Below, piece after piece: positions 9,691 to 21,773 of a stretch of DNA of 64,000 nucleotides. A program made the position numbers and the translations under genes. The DNA is from Pyrocephalus nanus (taxonomy: Eukaryota > Chordata > Aves > Passeriformes > Tyrannidae). Each line of letters opens with the position of its first letter. Positions within the stretch are counted from its first letter, which is position 1. The stretch spans positions 35,126,634 through 35,190,633 of the forward strand of contig CM076260.1 of assembly GCA_038380795.1 (NCBI GenBank), in the 5' to 3' direction. The notes under the pieces were generated by a model. The model saw nothing but the letters and a program-made list of their open reading frames with translations. It had not been told where the DNA came from and ran no database searches.

Positions 9691-12559
9691 ATTGCCTTCC
9701 TTCACATCCTCATTAACACAAAATAGTTTGTCTTTACAGTGAATCTCAGAAATGAATATTCATGCACTATAATTAGCTGTATTTACAGCAGAGAAGCTGA
9801 GGCACAGAGGCATAATGCTCACATTTGCAGAATGTCTAGTTTGGAGTGGCCAGTTCAAGTCATGCAATGCCTGATTTTTCCAAAATGCTGTATTGACTTG
9901 AGGCTGTGCTTGAGAAAAAAACAACAGCAAGACTGCACAACTGTGACTGGCATCTGGTGATGAATTACAACTGTTTTTGGACAGCAACACATAATGGATG
10001 TGTACTCACTTCTGGGGACAAAAATGAAAGGCGAAGCAAGACCACTAACCAAGTAAATATGGCACTTAGCTTTTTAGTGCCTGCTCAAAGTGATTTTATC
10101 TACACTTAAGCACTGGGTTTCAGTTGTCTCAAATATGGAACTAAGAGGCAGCACAGCACAGCTGCTTCCTATCTATGAGCAGGAAAATCCGGGTGAGCCT
10201 TGCAGCCTTTCCACAGGAACCCTGCAGTAAGTACCATTGTGGACTCCAGTAAACTGCCTTTATACTGAAACTCCTCTTTCTCTTGTTGCCTGCTTGTATT
10301 TTCTGCACTAGATGACCCTAAAAAACCCTGATTCTAAGGAGTAGCAAACAAAGGAATGTTCTGAGAACACATTGTATGTCTAAGCATTGTACTGTGCAAA
10401 AGGGAGGGATCATGGGGTTGGTTGAGCAACCTTAATTCCATCATTGCCTAGCACATGAATCTTGATTTTACAGTTCTTTCTAGTCTTCAAATGCCTGTTC
10501 TTGCTCTCTCCTCACTACTGCATACAACTGATGAGTGCAGATGAGGTGAAGCACACCTAGTAGAGGTGTGTGAAAAGTTCTTACAACAGATGTAAAAATA
10601 GATGTTTTCAGAAATGTGCCCTTCTGTGATGCATGGATGGACTTTCACAGGAATGATGTAGGATATATCTTTAGCTACAAGATAAGGTACCCACTAAATT
10701 ATATATCCCACTCTGATGTATGGCAGAACTAAGTTTTCTAAACCTACTTGTTAGAAAATTTTATTTCTTGCCAGAGCTACATTTCCTCCTATTCCTGTTC
10801 ATAAAAATAAAGGAACTCTGTTTGCTGAAGAATCTCAAAGACAAAACATCCAGCACAAATAATTTCCAGCCAAAAATTAAAGCAAAGAAGCAGGTGAAAA
10901 TGAGGTCTTGCACACAAGAAGTTTGAGCAACCATGGATGCCAGCTCTATCTAAACAGCAACATCAGGTGAATTATCAGCTACAAAGTGATATACAAAAAA
11001 AAAAGTTATTTTTGGCTTAGGAAAAAAAAAAGAAAACCACCCAGCCTTCATCCAAGAAAAGTAGGTTTAGTTTCAAATTTTAAATAATAGAAATTGATAT
11101 TTATGTAATATATGCACTTTTGGATACAGTATTTCTATCAAGAAAGCAAGTGGATGGAGTAGCTTATCTAATTCTAGAAGGAAAGAGAAGTAGCAGCATT
11201 GTTATGCATGCCATGGGGATCTTTGCTGGTTTTGAAAGCTGATTTTGAGAGTTCCAGAAGCACTGGGCAGCCTTGCAGGACTGGAGAGTGGCAGGGGGCT
11301 GGAAGGGGTCTGGTATGCCTGAACAAGTGTCCACTCATGTATTGTCAGGATCAAGCTGTATGAAGTGTCAACAAGTTACTGGGCTGCAAACCTGAGTCAA
11401 GATTCACCAAGGGAGTAATAAATCATTATAATCAAAAGGCATTTTATGAGTTGGCATCAATTTAAGACAGGTCAGGTTTCATAAAAGCAGGCACTGTCCT
11501 TCTCTTCACTGCAGCACTAAGATCTGGCCAGGTCCTGGAGCAGTGGCCCATCCTTTGCCACTGCTGCAGATAGGGCAAACATGCTCAAAAAATGTTGGAA
11601 GAAGTGGCTTTCCTTCGCTTTGCTTTGTGCAGTTTTGTTGTGACTGGCTGGTATGAGTTCAAGCGATCCTTACAGAGCCCACGGTAATGCACATCCAGAG
11701 ACATCCCCACTCACCTGGGGATCAAGGGAGAACATTGTTAGTACATATTATATGTGTATAAATATTTTTAATACCTGTGAGCAATTAATAAGAAAGTATA
11801 AGTTATATTTTCTTGTATCTTTTATCACTGTTTTATTATCTCTCAATTCAGGGACTTGAAATAACCTGCTTCTGTATTCTATTTTCCTCTAGTTTGCAGG
11901 TATTATGTTACTCCTATTGCATAGAATTAAAATGAAAGTTGATGCAACTGGTTCTCACCGCTGTGCACGCTTTGAACATTTCATCACTTTCTTCTCACAT
12001 AAATTGGGGAGAATTTGTGGTAAGTGAATTACCACAGCAGAACTAACAGAAAAACTGGTCTGTGTGACCAAAACAGCCAGATTAGAGTTTATTTTTAAGG
12101 ACTACAGCTGTACTATACACACAGATTCATACGTGCATGCACACATATACAAGTACATGCTTATATGACATCTTTAATTATCTGACAGATTTTACAAAAG
12201 ACTAATTTCACTAATGAATTATGTTACTAGGTGGAGTCAAATTTTTGCTTTCAGCTGAAAGTATAAGCAACAAAAACTGAATAGACTCTTATTTAAAAAA
12301 AAAAAAAAAGTTTCAACCCTTAAGCATCCCAAAGACAAAACATTGTCAGCATCCTTAAAGGACACTTTGGGGTTCATTATTTGATAGTAATTAGACATCT
12401 GTGTCTCAAACCCTCGGTATCTTTGGGTGAGTTGGGATCTCCAGTCTTTAATGCTGCTGACAAACTGAAAGATCATAGTTGCATGGCATGGGAGTAGGGA
12501 AGAAAGCAAAGGGAGTGACCAGAGGTCTAGAAAAAACATGACCCCTAAAGAAAGATGAA
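9691..12559. other. Unique DNA, no gene seen
   Basis: A short stretch at 9783-9830 (GAAGCTGAGGCACAGAGG) resembles, in reverse orientation, the tail of MIR/CORE-SINE-like elements; this is too short to call alone. A perfect 9-bp-stem palindrome lies at 11539-11565. A 15-base poly-A runs at 12295-12309. No coding region is supported. Confidence 0.5.
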
Positions 12560-12862
12560 TGAATGGGGTTGTTTAGTCTTTAGAAGAAAGGACAAGCTAA
12601 TGAATTTCAAATATGTAAAGCACTGCTGCAAAGAGGAATAAGGATTCTGATTTTCATGTCCATGATAGATAGGACATAAAATAAAAGGATTAACCACTTC
12701 CAGGGAAGGTTGAGGTTAAATAGTTAAAAAAAACCTTGCTACCTGCAAGCATAGTAAAGGCCTAAAATAGAGGGGTTTTAAGCAAATATTTACATGCTGA
12801 TGACCTAGATATGGATAGGAGAATGATTTAGATGATTTCTTAAATTCCTTTTCTAATTTACT
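12560..12862 (+). mobile_element. Old CR1 LINE 3' fragment
   Basis: The fragment begins with GGGGTTGTTTAGTCTTTAGA, which corresponds to the CR1 GGTTGTTTAGCCTGGAGA segment. It continues with TCAAATATGTAAAGCACTGC, GTCCATGATAGATAGGACAT and CCAGGGAAGGTTGAGGTTAA, matching the order of motifs in older sauropsid CR1 families. The end near 12825-12860 is a decayed version of the AGATGATTTCTTAA..CCTTTCCAA type terminus. It is heavily mutated with several small deletions and no open frame. It is clearly older than the copy at 8366. Confidence 0.8.
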
Positions 12863-14158
12863 GGCCTCTTAAATTTTCATTTCCATTATTGTTGCCTGAG
12901 GTGACACACACTTGAACTGGTTATCCCAGCAAAATAACACTTCTGAATGTAGGAAAAAAGAAGTACTGTTACCCCAGAAATTAATCTGACCTAACTTAAA
13001 ATCACTCTGTCTCCTTCCTCCTGTGTCGATCTGCAGTCATTTCTTCTTAGGAAAATCCATTTTCTCTGAGCACGTTTTGCTTGTGTGGGACAGGTACCGT
13101 CTGCATCTCTCCTCTGCAAGCTTCACAGAAGCTTGGTGGGGCCAAGGCTGCCTAGAGCTTCATTGTGGGAGCCAGATTGCAGCTTGTCCACTGCAACATG
13201 TACTGACATACTGGTATTGTTTTCATCTTTGTTAATATAGCAAGTTTATGTGAAAGGGCAATATATGTCCTTAAAATTTAGTGAGGGTGAGGGAGGGGTG
13301 GGGCAATGGGACCCCATCAAGAGAAAAAGCAAAATGCTGAGAAACGCATGTAGAGTTTCAGAGCAAGACAGCTATTGCACTCATCTGAAAGTCCCATCAT
13401 TTTGCATATTTCTGGCATTTTTTTCTGGAAGCTACAACTTTTCTGGAACAGCTTTCCCATCAGCAGCAATCCACAAATTACCACGCAAGAGATGCTAAAC
13501 AAAGACCTGAGCAAACTGAGCAGCTCTACCTCCTCTTTTATTTATGAGATGCACAAGTCAAGAAAATACATTTCCTTCAAACCAGTACAGCATATGAGTA
13601 CTGTGACCAGAAGGGGTTGTGCAAGCCATGACAGCTCTTTCAGGCCTTCAGGCAAGCAAAACATGCAACTGCCTCATGCACCTCCTCACAAAATCCTCTG
13701 CTCAGAGCCTGTCTTTCCCTTCAGTATTTGAGCTGAGCAGAGCCCGTCAGCTGGCACAGCCAGCCATGACTGCTCTCCAGCACACAGCAAAAAGCCCTCA
13801 GCTGCTTGCAGGATGGAGATTGTGTGGGTGGGCTGCTCTGCCCCCATGCCAGGCACCGCAGGAAGGTGACCAAGACCACAGCAGTTGTGGCTGGAGGCTG
13901 CAGGGATGTTGCACAGGGGGAGAAGATGCATCTTTCTGAGTTACCAGAAAGTATAGAGGTGAGAAGCCAGAGCCAATAACCTTGGGGTGTTGGATTTTTC
14001 GGACTTTTTTTGTAAAACTTCTATAAATCCTATCTAAAATAGAGGATGTTAGCAGGTATGAAGGAAACCATCTAATCCTACTTTCCAAACTCCACTCCTT
14101 TTGTCCTTGTTTTGAAGCTGATATAGAATTTTATAGGAAACAATATAAAAGTTTTAGC

Positions 14159-14159
<1 letters not shown>
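12863..14159. other. Unique DNA, no gene seen
   Basis: The segment 13600-13940 is moderately GC-rich and open for 80-118 codons in several frames on both strands, which points to stop depletion rather than a gene. I recognise no domain and no repeat family. Confidence 0.55.
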
Positions 14160-14407
<248 letters not shown>

Positions 14408-14469
14408 CATCCTGTTGCATGCAAAAAAACAGACCCAGCAGTGGCAAGAGCTGGGCAGAGTGGAGCCTT

Positions 14470-14960
14470 TCCTGATAATATCAGTTTACTTTTTAATTAG
14501 ATGCTGAGCTTTTAAAGACAATGGAGTAGACATGATAAAGAGCAGGCTATTAAGTGTCCCAATTACAGAGCACCAAGAATCCAATAATTTATGTGCTGAT
14601 AATCTCCTGGTAATCCTTTGGGTGCTGCCGGAGCGTAAGCGTCCTGATTACTCCTCTGCTCTTACACGGATTTGTTCTCCTACCATTGCTGAGTTTTGCC
14701 GTTATGTTTGGCACAGCTCATTTAAAACAACCACAGTTACCTCACAGCCAAACCGCTGGCCTAAGTTTAGCTAAGATGAATAGGCAGCCGTTCATCTGCT
14801 ACAGAGCCTTTGGTGTAAGTGTGGCCAATTAGTCACACGTTTGGTGTTCTAATTAGGCAACGCTGGGCCTTTCAGAAAATGTGCTGTTGATTTAGGTACT
14901 TCCTCAAACAATGCTAAATTGTGTTATGTGAAATTCAATTAGTTCTTTTCTAAATGTTTC
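14470..14960. promoter_or_regulatory. Candidate conserved noncoding element with paired homeodomain cores
   Basis: This is unique sequence with retained CpGs (GCCGGAGCGTAAGCGTCC around 14628-14645, ACACGGAT, GCCGTTATG, AACCGC, GCCGTTC, ACACGTT, AACGC) and many ATTA cores. Two strong cores, CCAATTAG at 14825 and CTAATTAGG at 14849, face each other about 24 bp apart. No intact ORF or repeat match is present. The features fit a developmental enhancer; this is inferred and conservation is unmeasured. Confidence 0.4.
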
Positions 14961-15379
14961 CACATCTGTTATTCTTTAAGCATAAAGTGATGAGGAGAGA
15001 AGGAGAAGTGAAAAGCCAGAGTCTCCACTGGTGAAATATGTTAGGCCTCTGGGACCAGCCCTTTTTCCAGCTTTTGACCCTGAACAGTGATATACAGGAA
15101 GGAACAAAGTTGGAGAGCTATCATGGTGAAGCCCTTTAAAATAAATCATTATAGAAGAAATACTGCAACTGTAAGGGAACGTAATCTCTTATGATAGCCA
15201 TAAACTAAGCTTTGTTTGGAAACGGATGGCATGGGGAAAGCACCATTAAGCAAATGATTATAAATTCTGTTTTAAGAACCCCATTTTTTTTACGATAATA
15301 GTGATATGTTTAAATCCCAAGATTAACCAAAATATAAGTACAGAGCCAGTTTACTGTTTTGTGGAGCAGTCTTGAGGAG
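14961..15379. other. Unique AT-rich spacer
   Basis: This is the spacer between two candidate conserved blocks. I see no repeat, gene or notable motif. Confidence 0.5.
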
Positions 15380-15990
15380 TTTTATTTTTGTTTCAGATTT
15401 TCCCTCTGAGGACTAAAAAGGTGGCAAGACCTCCTACAGGAGGCTTTGAGGGCAAAGGGGTGGGGTGCATTTATTATTTCTGTTGTGGCATTTTGCAATT
15501 TTTCTCCCCGTTTGGGAGAACAAAGCGCCACAATCCTTTTGATCCCTCGAACAAAGCACCAGGCTTTCAGTGGAGCTTTTCGGCACTCCTCGTGACCCAT
15601 GAGGTTTACATTTGCACAAGGCTTCTCCCAAAATGTAAGCTACCTGTGGCCATTGCTGCACCCACGCTTTGTGTCCGACCTGCAGCACGCAGCGTGTCGG
15701 TGGATCGGCGAGGGCAGAGCAACAATTTCTCCAACATCGCTGCTCAGCCAAAAACCACAGCTGTCTAAAGGTGAAGTTGTACATGCATTTGATCCTTGTT
15801 ACTGTTATCACCTTTTCACTGACCAACATTTCAAGCCTTATCTGTGGCTGGCAGACCATGTTTCAGGTTTGTCAGAGTCCGGATATAGCCCGTGTGGTTT
15901 TCTGATGATATATCTTGATAAGATTTGTGGAATGCGAGAGATGAAGTTGTCAGCGCTGCTTTATGGCACCTCCGTACATGTCAGAAAATG
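15380..15990. promoter_or_regulatory. Candidate conserved noncoding element with duplicated SOX/TCF-like sites
   Basis: The block is unique, CpG-retaining (about 18 CpGs by eye, including CAGCGTGTCGG and GGATCGGCGAGG near 15690-15713), and depleted of stops on both strands; frames of 126, 130 and 141 codons overlap. A 13-mer, GAACAAAGCRCCA, occurs at 15518-15530 and again at 15549-15561 in the same orientation. Its AACAAAG core suits HMG-box (SOX or TCF/LEF) proteins. None of the overlapping translations is recognisable, so I favour regulatory DNA over an exon. Confidence 0.4.
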
Positions 15991-18900
15991 AAAATATTTT
16001 CAGAAGCGATGGCATTATTTTGACTGGTGACACAAACTTCTGAAACAACGCATGTCCTTGAAAAAGGAAAAAAAAAAAAAAAAGCATGATTTTTATAATA
16101 AAAGACAAAAAAAATGGTCTGTTCTGGAAAGGCATCAGGCTTGACAGGGGAACCAGATGAGAAAGAGGAGGATTATAAAATGAAGCTTTTCTGGAGCTAA
16201 ACTGATAAATAACCTTTTCCAGCTGTAATTACTGCTATTGCATAGGCATGTCATCCTTGTAAATCAGGACCTCTAAGTCTTCCTTTTATAAAAACATCTT
16301 AAGAAAAGTAAAACCAAACAAATGCATGGAACCCTCTTTTCAGCTCCCATGTTTGCCTCCAGATTCAATCATCACATTATCTATAAGCCAATTCGATCAT
16401 GTCACAGCTTTCTAAACACAACAATTTTTTCCCCCAGATGATGATGAAATTAGAGAAATGTAAACCTTAGCAGAAGAAATCCCCATGTTACTTCATGTGC
16501 CCATCTGCAAGACTTACTGAGGTGTTCAGTTTGAGTAATAACACACTGCCAATTTTAGTGATGGCACTAATCTGTACCTGCCATAATGTGAGCATTATGA
16601 TCTCATAAATAATATAATATTCACAGATTATGGGTTGAAAACAAACAGCAGGAGGAGGCCAGCTGTGAACTCATTCTGCATTCAGAAAATTTTGAAAGTT
16701 TTTTGTTCAAGAGATGAAGGAGAATTGGAGGCAAATAAATATCCTTAATAGTTGTTGGAATATTTCAGGTATTTTTATTGAAAAATGCTGTGGCATCAAA
16801 GCCAAACTATTAGTAGCAATGCATATGTTTTTGGAAAAAATATATGGCCTCTTCCAGAGAAATAATAAAAAAGAGCTATCCAAGTCAAACTTTGAAACTG
16901 TTGATACAAAAAAAAAAGTTTTGGCAAATCCTTTTCCTTTAAAATAGAAGAGTTTCTTTTCTCTTTCAAATTGCAGAAGTTGTTAGAAAACACAGTTGAA
17001 GATTATGAAGATGAAAAAAAGAGATAAACAAAAGTTTTCTTCTTAAATTCAAACTAAAGTTATTGAGCCTGAAGAATATGTTCAAAGTTTGATAGAAAGC
17101 ATTTAAAAAATTGGTTTCTAGAAATCCACCATTTCTGAATATGTCTAGAAGTTATGAATTGTTGACAAAGAAAAGTTCAACCTACCTCGCCTGAAATCTT
17201 TGAATTTTATTTCTAAATCAGATCAGATGCACTAGAAGTTCCCTAAATGCATCTTCTTCCAGAAATATTACGAAAGCAAAAATAATAAAGTGACTGTTTT
17301 CCTAATCAATATGGCCTTTAGGGTCCAGAAAAACAAGCAACCTAGCTTTGAAAGAGAACTTCTGTTATCTGAAGCCTATGAGGTTGTTTATAACAACCCT
17401 AGTTTAGTAGCATGAAGTCTTTCTCCAGCTTCCCATATTCATCAAACATCTTCAGAGGTCCCACATGACACACCATTCCAAAACATGTTAAAGCTGCCCC
17501 ATGCTAGGCCTCTATCTCATTTATTAGTTGATGATCATAGCAGAGTGGGTGCCTCTTCACCTGAATGAAGAGTGAGGGGAGCTGCCAAAATGACTCACTG
17601 ACAATGAACACAAGTCTTGCTTACAGTTGTATTTGCGTTTCTATTCATCGTGAATGAAATTATAACCTCTACCATTATTCATAGAACAACATCCCAACAT
17701 CCTGTACCAATACCTTCCTTCACTGTGACTCTTTTTAAGAAATTGGACTCCCATATTATCATTCAATACAGTTAACACTTTTCCAGACCAGGAATGTACT
17801 TCCATGCATACAGCAGGTACAAGGAAACATCTGAGAGGAAAATAAATTATTAGCCATGGAAGACGGCACAAAACCGGAAAAGGTCTGGGAGAGCAGTGAA
17901 GGAGAAACGTCATCTGTAATAGTCCTGCAGTGTAAAAGCACAGTAAAAGGAGAGCTGTTCCTGAGCTCCCTCTCACTAGTGTTGACCAAGCATCTGGCTT
18001 GCCCACAGAAAATGCCCTCGTATTAAACCCTGCATCTAGGATCAGAAGCACATCAATCTTCATCTCCTGAGCTGATAGCTGCATTCCTAATCCAGGCAGA
18101 TTGAGTCCAAGCCCTCCCAGCATGGGGGAGTACTTGGGTTTCCTGAAACTGGCTTTTAATGGGGAATAGATTGGCCAGATGAGATTCTGGTTTTCATCTG
18201 TTATGTTAATACAGGCATCCACATCCAAAAGAGTTTGGTTTTGGCTTTGAGCTGCTTTTATCACAGTTTGTGGCTCTATTTTAAGGCCTATTGTGTATTT
18301 TTCAGGCAGAGGAAAGGAACTCCTTCCTTATCTTACCCCTACAGTTGGTATGGAGTGGATTCAACTTGCTTTCACTCCTAGGAGCAGCAGACTTCAGGCT
18401 GTAAGGCTGGGCAGGCATGTTCCTTCCTTAAATCCTTTTAATAAGAAACACTAACTCAGCAGCCCACTGGTGCCTCAGGCCTCTCCAGTTCTTGCAGAGC
18501 ACCTTAGCATGTTTGAGCGCTTTGCTCTTCCTTTTGCCCCACCATGTCTGTACATCTCCCTTTCACTCCTTCAGTTCCTTCTGGAGTGAGTTTGCTCTCC
18601 TCAGATTCCTGACTCCCACCAGCATAATCAAAACCACTATTCACCCTACTCTGGGTGGCCAAAGCACTATCTGTCTCACTTCATTTCGTTGTCTCCTCTC
18701 AGGGTCCTGTGCTGTATCTCTAACTTCAGTCAACAGTCTTCAGGTATGGCAGATGAGCTCTGGGGAACTACTGTTGTTAAAGATGTGTCTCTTCCTTGGC
18801 TCCTGTGCTGTAGTCATTCCAAGAGAGATGGGCACTGTAGAAAGCCAAGGCTGTCTCCGGCCTTTTGCTCCAGCACCTAGGAAAAAGGCAGCTGGGGATC

Positions 18901-19699
18901 TGCTCTCCACATAACCAGATTTTTTTCATGTTTTTTCTTGATTACCCCGTGATTGTATTACCTTCATGAAGAATAGCTGCTTTCCTTTTTCTTTTTTTTT
19001 TTTTTTAAGTTGAAGCTATATGAAAAAATTAAAGGCTCTCCAAGCAATAAAAAGCATTGCAGGAATTCTTCAAAGTAGGCACTTATGTCATCCTGCTCCA
19101 TCAAATTAGTGAATGTGTAGTCTGAACCTACAGACTGACAAATTCTTTCATGCAAGCCCTCAACCAACCAAAACAGGGAGTTCCCCTCACATTAAGCAGT
19201 TTTGTAAGATTTTTGCCAGGTACTGTCAGCAGTAATAAACCCGGCGTCCTTTTAAAGAGGAATAAACTTCTTCGCCCAGCTTTCTAGGCTCACTAAATAT
19301 CTCTCCTTAGAGTTTCTTTTTCTAAACACCTTTACCACTAAATATCTTAATAGATTATAGTCCCTGCCCCTACTATTAGGAAAAGAAAAACCTAAGAACC
19401 TCTCCAACGCCTTGCTAGCAGGCAGGAACTTGCCCTCCTTGTGCTCTGCCCAAAAACTGTGTCACCATGTTAGCCTGGATTTGAGCCCATGCTAAAATGA
19501 GCAACCTCTAGCCAGGCTTGTGAATTAGAACACATTGTTGTGTTCACTGAGTCTACTCCACGGCTGGATTTGAGCCAGCCCATAGCTGGCTGCATCACAC
19601 CGAAGGCAGGGCATGTTTGCCCCTGCCTGTCTCAGACCATGCAGATCAGGGGAATGGCAAAGATTTTATGCAAGGTAAAAGGGAACTCAGTGTCAGTTT
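15991..19699. other. Unique DNA with one long unexplained open frame
   Basis: A minus-strand frame is open for 207 codons at 17641-18264. Its listed start is GTG, the first ATG is at about residue 48, and the product is not recognisable; it has a hydrophobic central part and no clear domain. Poly-A runs at 16068-16083 and poly-T at 18992-19006. The stretch 19220-19300 has a few CpGs (CCCGGCGTCC). No gene is called. Confidence 0.45.
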
Positions 19700-20060
19700 C
19701 AGAAAACAGACCAAGAAACTTATCTACAGCCTATTAATCAGATACTGCAGCACTGTATGGGCTGTTGATGTTCACATTTTAAAAAAGGATATTGAAAAAC
19801 TGGAGAAGGTGTGGAAGAGAGCCATAAAAATGATTCAGAGACTGGAGAAAGCACCCCACATTGAAGCACTCAAAGAATTCAATCTGTTTAAGTTATCAAG
19901 AAGAAGACTGAGAAGCTACTTGATTATAGTGGGTAATATCTTCACCAGGAGAAACTAGTGGGTTACTCAAGCTCCACGTGTTAAAGAATCAAAGAAAGGC
20001 ATGGCCCAAAAAAAGTGCTGGAAGGTTGAAAACAGGCAAATGAAAACAGAAAAAAAAAAT
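19700..20060 (+). mobile_element. Ancient CR1/L3-like LINE fossil (reverse transcriptase C-terminal)
   Basis: A frame covering 19705-19958 translates to KKLIYSLLIRYCSTVWAVD, then KKDIEKLEKVWKRAIKMIQR, then EALKEFNLFKLSRRRLRSYL. This follows the layout of the C-terminal part of CR1/L2/L3-clade polymerases (a VWSP-like site, KDIExLExVQRRATKMI, then RLKxLxLFSLxxRRLRGDLI). About four residues are missing before the YCSTVW part. The frame is still open over about 80 codons although the family signature is old. The untranslated tail after 19960 is badly decayed and the 3' limit is uncertain. Confidence 0.8.
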
Positions 20061-21701
20061 TTAGTTTTTCAAAATTATTGTTCAGAAAAGACTTACTAAG
20101 ATGGGGGATAGTGCAACTTTTCATTTCTTTAAGTCAGAACTGACTGCTCTCCTAGCAGTTTTACCGATTACTGGTCTCAGAAGAGAAGTAACTCAATAAA
20201 TGACAAAACATGCTTCACCATCACTGCCTCCTCCTTACCCAGTAAGGGCCTCAGTGGCTACTCTCAGTGGCTAGTGAAAGTCAAAATCCTGATATGGTCT
20301 CTGACAGACATAATCCTCATGACTAGGGAGTACTTCCTAGGTTTACATGAGGCTAACCCTGGCATACTGATTTTACCTGCATTTAGTGGCTAAATAGGAG
20401 AAAGATATCTGATGGATGTTTTTGGAACATGACAGTTATCGAAAAATAATAGAAATATGAAAGACATTATGAACAGCTAGAATATCCAAAGACCCCTGAA
20501 CTGATTGTGTTCCCATCCCAAAGACAAATTCCCCACAGAAATTAAAGTTCCTGGAGTGAGGGGAGGATGGGAGAGGAAAAGAGAAACAAAAATCCTATGG
20601 CCACTGTCCTTTAGAGAAGGAAGTAAGAACAGCACTCACTGTGGACTGTGGGCTATGGGAACACAGACGAAAACCTGAGCCAAAACAGGTAATTCCTAAG
20701 CTCTGGTTTTAAGTAAACCATGAGAAAGGCAGCGAGGCATCTTTGAAGAGAAACACCACACTGGAACACTAGGAAGTTGTGTAGGGTGCTCAGGGTCCTT
20801 TGGGGAGGCACAGCTGAATCCCAAGAACTCTCTGGGAGTCTTTCCTTAACTCTTTCCTTTAAAATAAGGTTCTTTTCCTGTTCCTTTCACTTTTTCGTAC
20901 CGGGAGACTACAATGCTCTGAAATGCACAGAGGGGTTCTGGATAGGGATGCATGTGGATACACTCTCTGTGTTACCACGTCACCTTTGTGCTATTGCAAC
21001 CGAAAGCAGAAAACTTTTTACTCTGGAGAGCATCTGTGCAGCTGGAGCCTGGGCAGATCTCTGAGATGAAGTCGTTCAACATATTTTTTTCCCTCCATTC
21101 ACCAACAGATGGTGACAGAGAGAACCCCTTTCCTGTCCAAAGCTTTCAGGCCACAGCATTTGTATTTCCATTTAATTACCTGTATGTGAAAGACTACTGT
21201 ATTCTGCAGCTTTTGTCCTTCCTGAGGCATTTTGCAGCAGAAGCACTGAGGGGCTCTGGGAAAGCATTGTGTGCAGCTACAGCACAACAGAGCGACTTGG
21301 GGTAAAGATCTGATTTCCACATTGTGCAGGAGTTATGTTCAGTGAAAATTATATAAATGTACTATGCCAGCTCATATGTCATTTCCACAGAATGTTACAA
21401 CCATTCTGTTATGTAATAGTGAGCTAATAAAGTCAACCCAAAACTCACTATATCACATTCTACATGAAGTCACCTCATTCATCCTTTTTCCCTTTAATTT
21501 AAATCTCATCTCTATTTCTACATTTACCTTCCGAAGTATTTCTAGTACAGCATATTCCCAACACCCTTCTTATTTTACTGTGTGATCTAAACAATGCAGA
21601 GTAAGAGGGCCTGAAAATTTGGACTGGAAATATCATGAGAACAGGCTCTGTCAAGAGCTTTCCAGTATTTCCTGCTTCTGGTTGAGCTGGAAATACTCAA
21701 A
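20061..21701. other. Unique DNA, no gene seen
   Basis: Open frames of 95 and 117 codons near 20777-21305 on the + strand overlap others on the minus strand and have no recognisable content. I see no repeat signature. Confidence 0.55.
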
Positions 21702-21773
21702 GGGTGAAATCCTGGCCCAGCTGAAGTCAATGGGAATTTTGCCATTAACTTCAATGGGGCTAGAATTTCACTC
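21702..21773. repeat. Palindromic interspersed repeat, copy 1
   Basis: The left arm GGTGAAATCCTGGCCCAGCT continues into GAAGTCAATGG. The right arm CCATTAACTTCAATGGGGCT continues into AGAATTTCAC. The arms pair over about 30 bp around a GAATTTTG centre; TGAAGTCAATGG against CCATTAACTTCA is 11 of 12. Similar palindromic units are dispersed in turtle, crocodile and bird DNA in my recollection, but I cannot name the family. It has no coding capacity. Confidence 0.7.

Noticed and set aside
9783..9830. Reverse MIR-like tail (GAAGCTGAGGCACAGAGG)
   Set aside because: Only a short phrase matches and the tRNA-derived head is not visible; insufficient for a repeat call without a profile search.
11539..11565. 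Perfect 9-bp stem palindrome around CCATCCTTT
   Set aside because: Short stem with no larger fold visible; a handful are expected by chance in 64 kb.
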